A stretch of DNA of 64,000 bases from CAXXOK01 sp964640955 (GCA_964640955.1 CAZXJI010000007.1:62001-126000), one strand, 5' to 3'. Positions 8,722-17,545 are shown, counted from the first letter of the stretch. The notes: generated by a model not told the origin, from the letters alone. Made by a program: numbers and translations.

Positions 8722-9216
8722 TTACGGCGCCGACGCCTTGAATGCCTGCGTAACGTCCCCGATGATGCATTGCGGCACCAGCGTTGAAATATCGCCTCCG
8801 AACGCGGCAATCTGCCTGACTGCGCTGGAGCTGATGTAGGCGTAATCCGGCGAGGTCATTAAAAACAGCGTTTCGATTTCCGGGGCAATCTGGCGGTTGA
8901 CCTGCGCCATTTGAAATTCGTTCTCAAAATCGGTCACCGCGCGCAGACCGCGCAGCACGATCTCCGCGCCGATGCTTCGCATGTAGTCTACCAGCAAACC
9001 GCCGAAGCTGTCAATGCGAACGTTTTCCAAATGTCCGCACGCGCGCCTGAGCATTTCCATGCGCTGTTCGACGGTGAAGGTAACGCGCTTGTCGGGGTTG
9101 TTGAGCACCGCCACCACCAGCTCCGGAAAAAGCTTGGCGGCGCGCTCAATGAGGTCCACGTGCCCCAGCGTTACGGGGTCGAAGCTGCCGGGATAGACGC
9201 ATAAACCCTTGCGCAC
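8722..9216 (-). CDS. coaD: phosphopantetheine adenylyltransferase CoaD
   Basis: Catalyses 4'-phosphopantetheine + ATP to dephospho-CoA, the penultimate step of CoA synthesis. Nucleotidyltransferase motif TLGH (residues 16-19) after PGSFDPV, and the C-terminal ISSSAVRQIA motif are intact. 164 aa is normal (about 160). The start is GTG at 9214-9216, with GGGGG upstream at 8 nt; rsmD stops one base earlier, so the two are translationally coupled. rsmD-coaD is a conserved pair in Firmicutes. Confidence 0.96.
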   Translation of the reverse strand: MRKGLCVYPGSFDPVTLGHVDLIERAAKLFPELVVAVLNNPDKRVTFTVEQRMEMLRRACGHLENVRIDSFGGLLVDYMRSIGAEIVLRGLRAVTDFENEFQMAQVNRQIAPEIETLFLMTSPDYAYISSSAVRQIAAFGGDISTLVPQCIIGDVTQAFKASAP

Positions 9217-9217
9217 C

Positions 9218-9778
9218 TTACGCGCCCCCTTCCTGATAGGTGTAAAAGTGGATTTCCGTATCGCCGTAACCGCGTTCGTCCCGAAGCGCGAATCGTGCGT
9301 CGGTCGCGGGCGTACGGCCGCGGCGGTGCTCGATTACGACCAGCGCCCCGTTTTCCAAAAGCCCCAGGTCCGCCATGCGCGCACACTGCGCGCCGGTATC
9401 CTCCATGCGGTAGGGCGGGTCGAGAAACACGAGGGTGAAGCGCCTGTTTTCAGCCGCCAACCTTCGAAGCGTCGCCTGCCACTCGCCTTTGAGCACGGTC
9501 GCGCGTTCGTCCATGCGCAGGGTTTCCACGTTGCGGCGAATGCAGGCGATCGCCTCCGCGGCGCCGTCGGCCAGCACCGCGGCCTCGGCCCCGCGGCTGA
9601 GCGCTTCCAGCGCCAGCGCGCCGCTGCCCGCGAACAGGTCCAGCACGCGCGCGCCGGGCACGTCCCTTTGAAGGATGTTGAAAAGCGATTCCCGCACGTA
9701 ATCCTGCGTGGGGCGGGTGTCACGCCCGCGGGGAGCGATCAGCGTATGCCCGCGGGCGCTGCCCGCGATGATGCGCAT
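9218..9778 (-). CDS. rsmD: 16S rRNA (guanine(966)-N(2))-methyltransferase RsmD
   Basis: SAM-dependent methyltransferase of 16S rRNA G966. It opens with the family N-terminus MRIIAGSARG, then RPTQDYVRESLFNIL, the SAM-binding DLFAGSGALALEALSRGA and the catalytic DPPY motif (FLDPPYRMED). 186 aa is typical. ATG 9778 is preceded by GAGGCGG. It lies between an uncharacterised membrane protein gene and coaD in one operon. Confidence 0.95.
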   Translation of the reverse strand: MRIIAGSARGHTLIAPRGRDTRPTQDYVRESLFNILQRDVPGARVLDLFAGSGALALEALSRGAEAAVLADGAAEAIACIRRNVETLRMDERATVLKGEWQATLRRLAAENRRFTLVFLDPPYRMEDTGAQCARMADLGLLENGALVVIEHRRGRTPATDARFALRDERGYGDTEIHFYTYQEGGA

Positions 9779-9785
9779 CGCCGCC

Positions 9786-10586
9786 TCAGATCAGCTGCTG
9801 GGGCGACTTACTCTTCGCCCGCTCGCGGCGCGCCCTGCGTTCGCGTTTTTTCTTCTTCTGGTCGCCGATGGCGATGCCGGTGTTGATCTTCGCGCGTATC
9901 TTCAGCCCCTGCGCATAGCCGACCGCGTAGCCGATCGGTGCGACGAGCATCCAAACGGGCGACAGCCGCTCCGCCCAAAGCGTCGCCACATCGCCCATCT
10001 TCACCGCCACGTTCATAAACGGCATGGTCATGCTGCGCACCGCGATGCGAAGCACGGTGAACGCCGTGAGCCCCCCGCGGTTCTGGTAATACGCCAGCGC
10101 ATCGCCTATGCCGCTCTGGCGCGTATAGCGCGTCATCCAGCTGGGCAGAACGCCCAGCGAGTAGACGTCCAGGGACGTCATGCAGGCGAACACGATGGTC
10201 ACGATCAGGTAGGGCGCGGCGCCCACCAGCACGGCGAAAGCCCCTTTCCAGGGGTGGAAGCAGCGCTCCCTGTCCTCGGCGGTAACGGGTTTGCCCTCCT
10301 GGTCGCGCAGGTACATGATCTCGCTGAAAGCCGCGTCCGCCTGGCCGGCGTTCGTGCCGGTCGCGTAGAGGTATCCCCACGCCGTCGCGATGAGCACCGC
10401 GGCGGTGAGCAGCCGCAGGGCCAGCGCGTCGAAAGTGAGCAGCAGGCTCAAAATGAGATAAATCAGCGTTACGAACAGAATGTTGAGCATCAGGCGGAGG
10501 CCCTTTTTCACGGCATCCCTGCCGTGCCAGGAACCGGTGAGCACCGGCTTTACGACCTGCGGAATCGGCTTCTTCGGCTTTGGCAT
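9786..10586 (-). CDS. uncharacterised membrane protein
   Basis: 266 aa with an N-terminal basic stretch, four to five predicted membrane helices (for example LNILFVTLIYLILSLLLTF and GAFAVLVGAAPYLIVTIVFA) and a very basic C-terminus (KKKKRERRARRERAKS). I do not recognise a named family. It is the promoter-proximal gene of the rsmD-coaD operon, 7 nt before rsmD, with its own promoter at 10623-10651. Confidence 0.7.
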   Translation of the reverse strand: MPKPKKPIPQVVKPVLTGSWHGRDAVKKGLRLMLNILFVTLIYLILSLLLTFDALALRLLTAAVLIATAWGYLYATGTNAGQADAAFSEIMYLRDQEGKPVTAEDRERCFHPWKGAFAVLVGAAPYLIVTIVFACMTSLDVYSLGVLPSWMTRYTRQSGIGDALAYYQNRGGLTAFTVLRIAVRSMTMPFMNVAVKMGDVATLWAERLSPVWMLVAPIGYAVGYAQGLKIRAKINTGIAIGDQKKKKRERRARRERAKSKSPQQLI

Positions 10587-10622
10587 GGTGTCATTCCTCT
10601 TTCCGGGCGTTGTGTCACCGCC

Positions 10623-10651
10623 ATTGTATCAAAAAACGGCGTGCTGTGCAA
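10623..10651 (-). promoter_or_regulatory. promoter of the membrane protein-rsmD-coaD operon
   Basis: On the minus strand: TTGCAC (10646-10651), 17-nt spacer, TACAAT (10623-10628). It lies between the alr stop and the next gene start, so alr transcripts from upstream may also read into the operon. Confidence 0.7.
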
Positions 10652-10657
10652 TCGGCG

Positions 10658-11776
10658 TTACTTCGCCGGCAGGTATTCGCGCGGCACGCGCGAGGTGATG
10701 GCCAGAAGCACCTCGTAGCTGATGGTTTCCGCCCAGGCGGCCAGCTCGTCCGCACCGATGCGCTCGGCGCCCTGCGAGCCGATGAGCACCGCCTGCGAGC
10801 CCTCCTGAACGTCCGGGATGCCGGTCACGTCGATCATGGTCTGGTCCATGCAGATGCGACCCACGATGTTGGCGCGCTTGCCGCCCACCAGCATCTGCCC
10901 GCGGTTACTCATCACCCGGTGGTAGCCGTCACCGTAGCCCACGGCCACGGTCGCCACACGCATGGGCCTGTCGGCCGTGTAGGTGCAGCCGTAACCGATG
11001 CTCTCGCCCGCGGACACGTCCTTGACGTACACGACCTCCGCTTCCCAGCGCAGGGCGTGGTGAAAAGCAAGCTTCGTCGGCACCGGCGGATAGCCGTACA
11101 GCGATATGCCCTCCCGAATCATGGAGAAGTTCGCCTCCGGCGCCACCAGGCTCATGGCGCTGTTGGACGCGTGGGCGGGGATGGCGGGATCGAAATGGGC
11201 GCGCAGTGCGTTGAACAGGGCCAGCTGCTGACGGGTGTATTCGCTCATGCCGCCCCGGGGGTCCAGACGGTCGGCGTCGGCGAAATGGGTATAGATGCCG
11301 GTGACCTTGACGTGTTCGGATTCCTTCAACGCCAGCGCCAGCGCGTCGGCCTCGCCTTCGGTGCGCAGCCCGATGCGGCCCATGCCTGTGTCCAGCTTCA
11401 CGTGCACCATCGCGGGCTTGCCGACCTCCGCGGCCGTCTCGTTGAGCATCCGGACGATGTCCGGCTCGAACACCGTCTGCGTCAGTTCCCTGCGGATCGC
11501 CGTTTCGGCGGCGATCTCGGTGGCTGCGCCCAATACCAGAATGTTGGCCGTAATCCCGTCGTCGCGCAGTGCCACGCCTTCCTCCGGGATGGCGACGGCC
11601 AGGTCGTTGCAGCCCGCGGCCGTTACCGTGCGCGCCACCTCCAGCATGCCGTGGCCGTAGGCGTTGGCCTTGACCACCGCCATGACGCGCACGTCCGGGG
11701 GCACCTGCCCCACCATCAGCCGATAATTATGCCTAATCGCGTCCAGATCGATCACGATCCGCGTTTGCCTGAGCAT
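10658..11776 (-). CDS. alr: alanine racemase
   Basis: PLP enzyme interconverting L- and D-alanine, supplying D-Ala for peptidoglycan. The PLP lysine is in VVKANAYGHG (K36 from the chosen start), and the C-terminal catalytic tyrosine region reads SIGYGCTYTADRP. GISLYGYPP and the D(M/Q)TMIDVT region also match. 372 aa is normal. ATG 11776 is chosen because AAAGGAAG precedes it and the family N-terminus (RIVIDLDAIRHNYR) follows at once; the frame stays open for 29 further codons without homology. Confidence 0.96.
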   Translation of the reverse strand: MLRQTRIVIDLDAIRHNYRLMVGQVPPDVRVMAVVKANAYGHGMLEVARTVTAAGCNDLAVAIPEEGVALRDDGITANILVLGAATEIAAETAIRRELTQTVFEPDIVRMLNETAAEVGKPAMVHVKLDTGMGRIGLRTEGEADALALALKESEHVKVTGIYTHFADADRLDPRGGMSEYTRQQLALFNALRAHFDPAIPAHASNSAMSLVAPEANFSMIREGISLYGYPPVPTKLAFHHALRWEAEVVYVKDVSAGESIGYGCTYTADRPMRVATVAVGYGDGYHRVMSNRGQMLVGGKRANIVGRICMDQTMIDVTGIPDVQEGSQAVLIGSQGAERIGADELAAWAETISYEVLLAITSRVPREYLPAK

Positions 11777-11887
11777 TGCGTTTCTTCCTTTCGCCGGATC
11801 AAGGCCGCCAAACAGAAGCACGGAGGCGCGTCGGGAGCCTGCCCGCGCGGCCGTCCGTGCCAAACGTTTGCGGTCCTTTTCCCGTTG

Positions 11888-12319
11888 TTACAGCGCACGA
11901 ACCTCGTCCTGCGAAAGCAGCTTCACGCCCGCGGCGGTCAGCACCTCCACGGCTTCCTCAGGCTTGTCCACGCGCACGATGATCAGCGCGTGGTCGCCCG
12001 CCTTGCGCACGAAGCTGTACAGGTATTCCAGCGCGATGTTCCTCTCCGCAAGCTTTTCCAGGATGCCCGCCAGTCCGCCGGGCTGATCCGGTACGCACAC
12101 GGCGAGCACGTCGGTCACCTTGACGGTGTACCCGCGTTCGGCCAGCACCTTCCTCGCCTTTTCCGCGTCGGCGACGATCCCGCGCAGAATGCCGAAGTTC
12201 GTCGTATCCGCGATGGACAGCGACACCAGGTCGATGCCCGCGTCCGCCAGCACCTTGGTGAAATCCGAAAGCCGGCCGGGCGTATTTTCAATGAACACCG
12301 AAATCTGCTTAACGTACAT
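11888..12319 (-). CDS. tandem ACT-domain protein
   Basis: 143 aa made of two ACT domains (about 1-65, starting VKQISVFIENTPGRL, and about 70-140, with VCVPDQPGGLAGILEKLAERN). ACT domains bind small ligands, usually amino acids. This type of protein is typically found beside phenylacetate-CoA ligase and indolepyruvate oxidoreductase genes, as here, so an aromatic-amino-acid sensing role is plausible but unproven. ATG 12319 has GGAGGTG at 7 nt. It has its own extended -10 promoter. Confidence 0.88.
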   Translation of the reverse strand: MYVKQISVFIENTPGRLSDFTKVLADAGIDLVSLSIADTTNFGILRGIVADAEKARKVLAERGYTVKVTDVLAVCVPDQPGGLAGILEKLAERNIALEYLYSFVRKAGDHALIIVRVDKPEEAVEVLTAAGVKLLSQDEVRAL

Positions 12320-12347
12320 TCGGGCGCACCTCCACGAGCTTTTTTCC

Positions 12348-12356
12348 ATTATACCA
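12348..12356 (-). promoter_or_regulatory. extended -10 promoter of the ACT gene
   Basis: On the minus strand TGGTATAAT (12348-12356): a perfect -10 with an extended TG. No good -35 is seen upstream in the GC-rich sequence. Confidence 0.55.
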
Positions 12357-12403
12357 CACGCGCGGCCGCGGCGGAAAGGCCGCCGGCCGCCGAAACGGCC
12401 GTT

Positions 12404-13702
12404 TTACAGCTTGCGCTTGTCCACGACGCGCTTGGCCTTGCCCTCGCTGCGCGGTATGGCGCCCGGCTGGCAAAGCTTGACGGTCGCGTGCACCAGCGCG
12501 TGCGCCGCGATGGAATTGACGATGCGCCTCTCCAGCGCTTCCATGTCGCGCACGGTGTCGCTCATAAACTCGGGCGAAAGCTCCACCTGCACCTCCATGG
12601 TATCCAGCGTGCCCTGCCGGTCGACCACGATCTGGTACTGCGGCACGATGCCTTCCACCTGCAACAGCGCGTGCTCCACCTGCGAGGGGAACACGTTGAC
12701 CCCCCGGATGATGAGCATGTCGTCCGTGCGGCCCATCACGCGGCCCATGCGCACGTGCGTGCGCCCGCAGGCGCACGGTTCGTCGGTCAGGGTGCACAGG
12801 TCGTGCGTGCGGTAACGCAACAGCGGCATGCCGTGCTTGGTGAGCGTGGTGAACGTAAGGTCGCCGCGCTCGCCGTAGGGCAGGCTTTTGCCGTTCTCAC
12901 CGATGACTTCCGGCAGGAAGTGGTCCTCCCAGATGTGCATGCCGTCCTTGCACATGCACTCCACCGATACGCCCGGCCCCATGACCTCGCTCAGGCCGTA
13001 GATGTTGATGGCGTCGATGTGCAGCATTTCCTCGATTTTCCGGCGCATGGCCTCCGTCCACGGTTCAGCGCCGAAAACGCCGCTTTTCAGCTTCGTCTCC
13101 GTAACGCCGTCCGCCTGCAGGGCCTCGGCCAGGTTGAGCGCGTAGGAGGGCGTGCAGCAAAGCGCCGTGGAGCCGAAATCCTGTATCAGCATCATCTGGC
13201 GGGTGGTGTTGCCGCCGCTGATGGGGATGACGGACGCGCCCACGCGCTCCGCGCCGTAATGCGCGCCCAGGCCGCCGGTAAACAGGCCGTAGCCGTAGGC
13301 GACCTGCACGATGTCGTTCTTGCCGATGTTGGCGCAGTACATGCTGCGCGCCATCAGCTCCGCCCAGCGGTCGATATCCCCGCTGGTGTAGCCCACGACC
13401 GTGGGCTTGCCGGTGGTGCCGCTGGACGCGTGGATGCGGACGATCTCGCTTTGCGGCACGGCGAACATGCCGAAGGGATAATGATCGCGCAGATCCTGCT
13501 TTTCGGTGAAAGGCAGCAGCTCGATATCGCACACGCCGCGGATATCCTTGGGCGTAAGCCCCAGCTTCTGCATTTTATCTCGGTAAAAAGGAACGCTTTC
13601 GTACACCCTGCGCACCACGTCCTTGAGGCGTTCATCCTGCAGGGCGCGCAGTTCGGGCCGCGGCATGCATTCCATGGTCGGGTTCCAAATCATATGCTCC
13701 AT
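12404..13702 (-). CDS. paaK: phenylacetate-CoA ligase (AMP-forming)
   Basis: Adenylate-forming enzyme activating an aryl-acetate (phenylacetate or indoleacetate) to its CoA thioester. The ATP-binding P-loop SSGTTGKPTVVGYT (about residue 90) and the acyl-adenylate motif GERGDLTFTTL are intact, as is the C-terminal lysine region (RSEGKAKRVVDKR). 432 aa is normal for the short PaaK type. GGGGAGGG precedes the ATG. It follows iorB by 24 nt; with iorAB this gives aryl-pyruvate to aryl-acetyl-CoA and reversible ATP formation. Confidence 0.93.
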   Translation of the reverse strand: MEHMIWNPTMECMPRPELRALQDERLKDVVRRVYESVPFYRDKMQKLGLTPKDIRGVCDIELLPFTEKQDLRDHYPFGMFAVPQSEIVRIHASSGTTGKPTVVGYTSGDIDRWAELMARSMYCANIGKNDIVQVAYGYGLFTGGLGAHYGAERVGASVIPISGGNTTRQMMLIQDFGSTALCCTPSYALNLAEALQADGVTETKLKSGVFGAEPWTEAMRRKIEEMLHIDAINIYGLSEVMGPGVSVECMCKDGMHIWEDHFLPEVIGENGKSLPYGERGDLTFTTLTKHGMPLLRYRTHDLCTLTDEPCACGRTHVRMGRVMGRTDDMLIIRGVNVFPSQVEHALLQVEGIVPQYQIVVDRQGTLDTMEVQVELSPEFMSDTVRDMEALERRIVNSIAAHALVHATVKLCQPGAIPRSEGKAKRVVDKRKL

Positions 13703-13726
13703 CGGTATCCCTCCCCGTATTTGCGT

Positions 13727-14326
13727 TTATTCCGCCTTTTGCGCGGGCAGGCAGCCGCGACCCGCCTCGAATGCGGCGATGTTCGTGCCGAGCGTTTTGC
13801 GCGGCACGGACGCGGCGACGGCGTGTTTCCACGCCTCGTCCGGAAACGGCAGATGGCGGCTCAGCATGCCCAGCAGCACGAGGTTGACCGCCTTCTGGCT
13901 GCCGGCCTCCACGGCCATGGCAAGTGCGTCCACCTCTTCCACGGTGTGTCCGCTCAGCGCCGGGCTTTTGACCGGATCGGCCGGGTAACGCGCCGCGCCG
14001 ATGATGACCGGCATGGGCGAAATGCGCTGTGAGTTGACGATCAGCACGCCGGAGGGCTTCAGGTAAGCGGCGGCGCGCGCCGCCTCCAGCGCCTCGAAGC
14101 TCAGCAGATAATCCGCGTTCCCGAGCGCCACCAGCGGCGCGTGTACCCGCTCGCCCACGCGCACGTGGGTAATCACGCTGCCGCCGCGCTGGCTCATGCC
14201 GTGCACCTCGCTGACCTTGACCGTGAGCCCCGCGTCCAGCGCCAGGCGGCCCAGAATCTTGCTGGCCATCAGCGTTCCCTGGCCGCCGACGCCGACGATG
14301 ACCAGATCGAATGCCGTTTTGCTCAT
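13727..14326 (-). CDS. iorB: indolepyruvate ferredoxin oxidoreductase, beta subunit
   Basis: Gamma-type (pyruvate ferredoxin oxidoreductase gamma) domain subunit of the IorAB complex: FDLVIVGVGGQGTLMASKIL at the N-terminus and the SEVHGMSQRGGSVITHVR motif are diagnostic. 199 aa is typical. Its ATG overlaps the iorA stop (ATGA), showing translational coupling and stoichiometric synthesis. Confidence 0.94.
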   Translation of the reverse strand: MSKTAFDLVIVGVGGQGTLMASKILGRLALDAGLTVKVSEVHGMSQRGGSVITHVRVGERVHAPLVALGNADYLLSFEALEAARAAAYLKPSGVLIVNSQRISPMPVIIGAARYPADPVKSPALSGHTVEEVDALAMAVEAGSQKAVNLVLLGMLSRHLPFPDEAWKHAVAASVPRKTLGTNIAAFEAGRGCLPAQKAE

Positions 14327-16098
14327 CAGTCACGCACCCCTTCCTTGATGGCGCCGAAGGGACAAACCTGCGCGCACAGGCCGCAGCCGTTGCACAGCGC
14401 CGGGTTGATGATCACGCGGTCCTCCCGCCGCTCCAGCGCCGGGCAGGAGAGCTTGAGGCAGGCGCCGCAGTTTTTGCAGCCATCGATCACGTAGGGCGGT
14501 GTGACCGTCTTTTCCAGCAGCGCGCACGGCCTGCGCGCGATGATCACGCTGACCCCGTCGCGGGCCGTTTCTTCCTTCAGCGCCTTCTCCGTCGCTTTCA
14601 GGTCGAAGGGGTCCACCACCCGCACGTGCGCGGCCCCGCAGCTTTCGCACAGCTTTTCCAGATCGACGGCCGGCGCGGGATCGCCGTGGATGTCCTTGCC
14701 GCTGGCGGGGTTCTGCTGATGGCCGGTCATGCCGGTGATGCGGTTGTCCAGAATCAGCACGGTGATGTTCTCGCGGTTGTACACCGCGTCCACCAGCGAC
14801 GTGATGCCGCTGTGGATAAACGTGCTGTCGCCCAGCACCGCCACGGTGTTTTTGGAGAATTCGCGCCCCTGCGCCCGCTCCGCGCCGCCGGCCATGCCGA
14901 TGCTCGCGCCCATGCACAGGCACGCGTCCATGGCGGACAGCGGCGGCAGCGCAGCGAGGGTGTAACAGCCGATGTCGCCCATCACGCGCAGCCCCAGGCG
15001 GTTGATTTCGTAAAACACGCCGCGGTGCGGGCAGCCGGGGCAAAGCACCGGCGGGCGGGCGGGCAGCTCGCCCACATCCGCCTCGGGCGCGGGCACCCCG
15101 AGCACCGCGCTTTTGATGCGCTCCACGCTCAGCTCGCCCTGAATACCCGTGTATTTCTTGCCTTCGCAGGCGATGCCCGCCGCACTGATGTCCTGCTCGA
15201 TCAGCCCTTCCAGCTCCTCGATGACGATCAGCTTATCCACCTTTTTGGAGAAGCTCTCGATCAGCTTCATAGGCAGCGGGTATACCATGCCCAGCTTGAG
15301 CGTGCTCGCGTTGGGCAGCGCGTCGCGCACGTACTGGTAGCTGACCCCGCTGGTCACCACGCCCAGCGACGTGTCGCGAAGCTTGATCACGTTGATCGGC
15401 ATGCCGTTGGCCGCTTCGCTTAAGAACTCCTCGCGCTTCTCCACCTGCAGGTGGCGCTTGCGGGCCATGCCGGGCATCATGACGTATTTCATGGGGTCTT
15501 TCCGATAGGGCTTCACGCCCACCTCGTCGCGCTCGTCCAGCGCCACGGCGCTGCGGGCGTGGGAAATGCGGGTGGTGAGGCGCACGAAAACCGGCGTATC
15601 CAGCTCCTCGCTCAGCTGGAAGGCTAGTTTGGTAAAATCCTTGCATTCCTGGCTGTCCGCCGGTTCCAGCATGGGGATGTGCGCCGCGCGCGCGTAATAG
15701 CGGCTGTCCTGTTCGTTCTGGCTGGAGTGCATGGCGGGATCGTCCGCGCAGCAGACGACCATGCCGCCGTTGACGCCCGTGTAAGCCGCCGTAAAAATGG
15801 GGTCGGCCGCCACATTGACGCCCACGTGCTTCATGCAGGTCATGGCGCGAGCGCCGGCCATGGCCGCGCCGAAAGTGACTTCCGCGGCCACCTTCTCGTT
15901 GGGCGCCCACTGCACGTTCACCTCGGGGAATTTGGCGATCGCCTCGGTGATTTCGGTGCTGGGCGTGCCGGGATAACTGCTGACCACTTTCACCCCGGCC
16001 TCCCACGCGCCGCGCGCGACGGCCTCGTTGCCCAGCATCAGGCGCACCTCGGCGCCCTCCTCGGCCTGCCGTGCGGGAATCAGATTGTTCTTTTCCAT
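14326..16098 (-). CDS. iorA: indolepyruvate ferredoxin oxidoreductase, alpha subunit
   Basis: Oxidatively decarboxylates aryl-pyruvates (from Phe, Tyr, Trp transamination) to aryl-acetyl-CoA, passing electrons to ferredoxin. N-terminal pyrimidine domain (GNEAVARGAWEAGVKVVSSY), a TPP-binding GDIGCYTL ... GDSTF region, and a C-terminal ferredoxin domain with two cluster motifs, CKNCGACLKLSCP (one CP atypical, as usual for IorA) and CNGCGLCAQVCP. 590 aa is normal. ATG 16098 has GGGGG at 8 nt. First gene of the iorA-iorB-paaK unit, with an extended -10 promoter and an inverted repeat upstream. Confidence 0.96.
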   Translation of the reverse strand: MEKNNLIPARQAEEGAEVRLMLGNEAVARGAWEAGVKVVSSYPGTPSTEITEAIAKFPEVNVQWAPNEKVAAEVTFGAAMAGARAMTCMKHVGVNVAADPIFTAAYTGVNGGMVVCCADDPAMHSSQNEQDSRYYARAAHIPMLEPADSQECKDFTKLAFQLSEELDTPVFVRLTTRISHARSAVALDERDEVGVKPYRKDPMKYVMMPGMARKRHLQVEKREEFLSEAANGMPINVIKLRDTSLGVVTSGVSYQYVRDALPNASTLKLGMVYPLPMKLIESFSKKVDKLIVIEELEGLIEQDISAAGIACEGKKYTGIQGELSVERIKSAVLGVPAPEADVGELPARPPVLCPGCPHRGVFYEINRLGLRVMGDIGCYTLAALPPLSAMDACLCMGASIGMAGGAERAQGREFSKNTVAVLGDSTFIHSGITSLVDAVYNRENITVLILDNRITGMTGHQQNPASGKDIHGDPAPAVDLEKLCESCGAAHVRVVDPFDLKATEKALKEETARDGVSVIIARRPCALLEKTVTPPYVIDGCKNCGACLKLSCPALERREDRVIINPALCNGCGLCAQVCPFGAIKEGVRD

Positions 16099-16223
16099 CC
16101 GATATGCCCCCGTATCGTTCCCTCCGCGTCGGAGGAAGTTGTTATAGCCTTCCTGTTATCAAAACGCCCCCGGCTTCGTCGCGCGCCCGGCGCCAGCGAG
16201 AATCCGGCAGGTTAAACAGATAC

Positions 16224-16271
16224 AGTATACCAGCTTTGCCGCGCGAACAAAAGTACTGCGTTTGTACTTTT
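16224..16271 (-). promoter_or_regulatory. iorA promoter with operator-like inverted repeat
   Basis: On the minus strand TGGTATACT (extended -10; -10 at 16224-16229). A perfect 8-bp inverted repeat AAAAGTAC-N7-GTACTTTT spans 16249-16271, centred at 16260, about 43 nt upstream of the expected start of transcription and replacing a recognisable -35. This is where a class II activator would bind. Confidence 0.55.
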
Positions 16272-16300
16272 CGCCCGGGAGACGGGCCGAAGCCGCGATG

Positions 16301-16327
16301 ATAAAGCAAAAAGCGGCTCCGCCGCTT
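16301..16327 (-). terminator. terminator of the rpsF-ssb-rpsR operon
   Basis: On the minus strand AAGCGGC-GGA-GCCGCTT followed by TTTGCTTTAT. It lies about 50 nt after the rpsR stop and just after a second, longer palindrome (16340-16369). Confidence 0.85.
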
Positions 16328-16339
16328 CCGCGAGACAAT

Positions 16340-16369
16340 ACGAGCGCGGGACATATGTCCCGCGCTCGT
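16340..16369 (-). repeat. perfect 30-bp palindrome after rpsR
   Basis: Two 15-nt arms (16340-16354 and 16355-16369) are exact reverse complements with no spacer. As RNA it would form a long hairpin just upstream of the terminator, or it could be a protein-binding palindrome. Confidence 0.8.
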
Positions 16370-16378
16370 CAGGTTTCG

Positions 16379-16633
16379 TTACTCCACCGAATAGGGCATC
16401 AGGGCGATGGCACGCGCGCGCTTGATGGCTTCGGACAGCTGACGCTGATGTTTGGCGCAGTTGCCGCTGGTGCGGCGGGGCATGATTTTGCCGCGTTCGT
16501 TGGTGAAACGGCGCAGGCGATTGACGTCTTTATAATCGATGTACTCGATCTTGTCCACGCAGAAGCTGCACACCTTGCGGCGGGGCTTGCGTCCGCGGGG
16601 GCGGGGCCTTCTTTCTCCGCGATCTTCGGGCAT
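16379..16633 (-). CDS. rpsR: 30S ribosomal protein S18
   Basis: 84 aa with a basic N-terminus and the family core YKDVNRLRRFTNERGKIMPRR in two pieces (VNRLRRF, GKIMPRRTSG) and KHQRQLSEAIKRARAIALMP. It keeps CSFC and a further cysteine (NCAKH), the zinc-type (C+) form. Third gene of rpsF-ssb-rpsR. Confidence 0.97.
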   Translation of the reverse strand: MPEDRGERRPRPRGRKPRRKVCSFCVDKIEYIDYKDVNRLRRFTNERGKIMPRRTSGNCAKHQRQLSEAIKRARAIALMPYSVE

Positions 16634-16657
16634 GGGTGTTCCCTCCTTTACTGAGCG

Positions 16658-17089
16658 TTAGAACGGCAGATCTTCGTCGTCCACTTCGCTGAAGCCGTTT
16701 TCCTTCCCGCCGCCGCCGGCCGCGGGCGCGCCGGTCGCGCCGGCGCCGCCGCCCACCTGGTCGTCCTGGCGGGAGGAGAGGAATTCCACGTCCTCCGCGC
16801 GCACTTCCAAAGTGAAGCGCGTGCCGCTTCCGTCGCGGGCTTCGTAGCTGTTGACGGACACGGGGCCTACGACGGCCACCTTGCGGCCCTTGGCGAGATA
16901 GCGCTGGCAGATGTCCCCCAGCTTATCCCACGCGGAAACGCGGAAAAAATCGGCTTCGGGCTGATTGGCGTTCTGGGACGAACGGCGGCGGTTAACCGCG
17001 ACGGTAAAGGAGCAGACGGTGCTGCCCGTGGATATCGTTCGCGTCTCGGGGTCGCGCGTCAGATTGCCGATAATGGTAAGCTTGTTCAT
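16658..17089 (-). CDS. ssb: single-stranded DNA-binding protein
   Basis: 143 aa. OB fold of about 105 residues starting MNKLTIIGNLTRDPE, with VCSFTVAVNRR and WDKLGDICQRYLAKGRKVAVVG; a Gly/Ala-rich linker; and the acidic C-terminal tip DDEDLPF that recruits replication and repair proteins. It lies between rpsF (15 nt) and rpsR (24 nt), the standard Firmicutes order. Confidence 0.97.
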   Translation of the reverse strand: MNKLTIIGNLTRDPETRTISTGSTVCSFTVAVNRRRSSQNANQPEADFFRVSAWDKLGDICQRYLAKGRKVAVVGPVSVNSYEARDGSGTRFTLEVRAEDVEFLSSRQDDQVGGGAGATGAPAAGGGGKENGFSEVDDEDLPF

Positions 17090-17104
17090 GAATCGGTTCC
17101 CCCT

Positions 17105-17518
17105 TTACTCGGCGGGAGTCGCGTCCGTCTCCGGCTCTTCCTCCGCGGGCGCGGCGGGTTTCACGGCCTCGGCGGGCGCTACGGGCGCCGCGACGGGGCG
17201 CACGGGGCGGGGCTTGACGCTCTGCTTCTTCTCCTCCAGCTTGATAATCAGGTAGCGGAGAATCTTGTCGTTGATCTGCAGGTTGCGTTCGATCTCCTTG
17301 GGCAGTTCGGCGGGCGCCTGGAAGGTCACCAGCACGTACCAGCCTTCCCACATGTCGTTGATGGCGTAGGCCAGGCGGCGCTTGCCCCACGTTTCGTCGA
17401 GCTTTTCAACTTCGCCGCCGTTTTGCTTGATGAGTTCGACGTACCGCTCCACGAGCTCCTTACGCGCGTCCTCTTCCAGCCCGGTGTCGATGATGTAGGT
17501 CAGTTCGTACCTATTCAT
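17105..17518 (-). CDS. rpsF: 30S ribosomal protein S6
   Basis: 137 aa. Core about 95 residues (MNRYELTYIIDTGLEEDARK; KRRLAYAINDMWEGWYVLV), followed by an unusual 35-40 residue Ala/Pro/Glu-rich tail (PRPVRPVAAPVAPAEA onward) that is longer than the usual S6 end. GGAGGTGAAAGGAA precedes the ATG. The leader carries a hairpin described separately. Confidence 0.97.
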   Translation of the reverse strand: MNRYELTYIIDTGLEEDARKELVERYVELIKQNGGEVEKLDETWGKRRLAYAINDMWEGWYVLVTFQAPAELPKEIERNLQINDKILRYLIIKLEEKKQSVKPRPVRPVAAPVAPAEAVKPAAPAEEEPETDATPAE

Positions 17519-17545
17519 TTCCTTTCACCTCCTCTTGGACTTATG

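Noticed and set aside
10580..14032. 1150-codon plus-strand open frame across alr, the ACT gene and paaK
   Set aside because: Antisense to several intact genes, with a His/Arg-rich translation typical of shadows.
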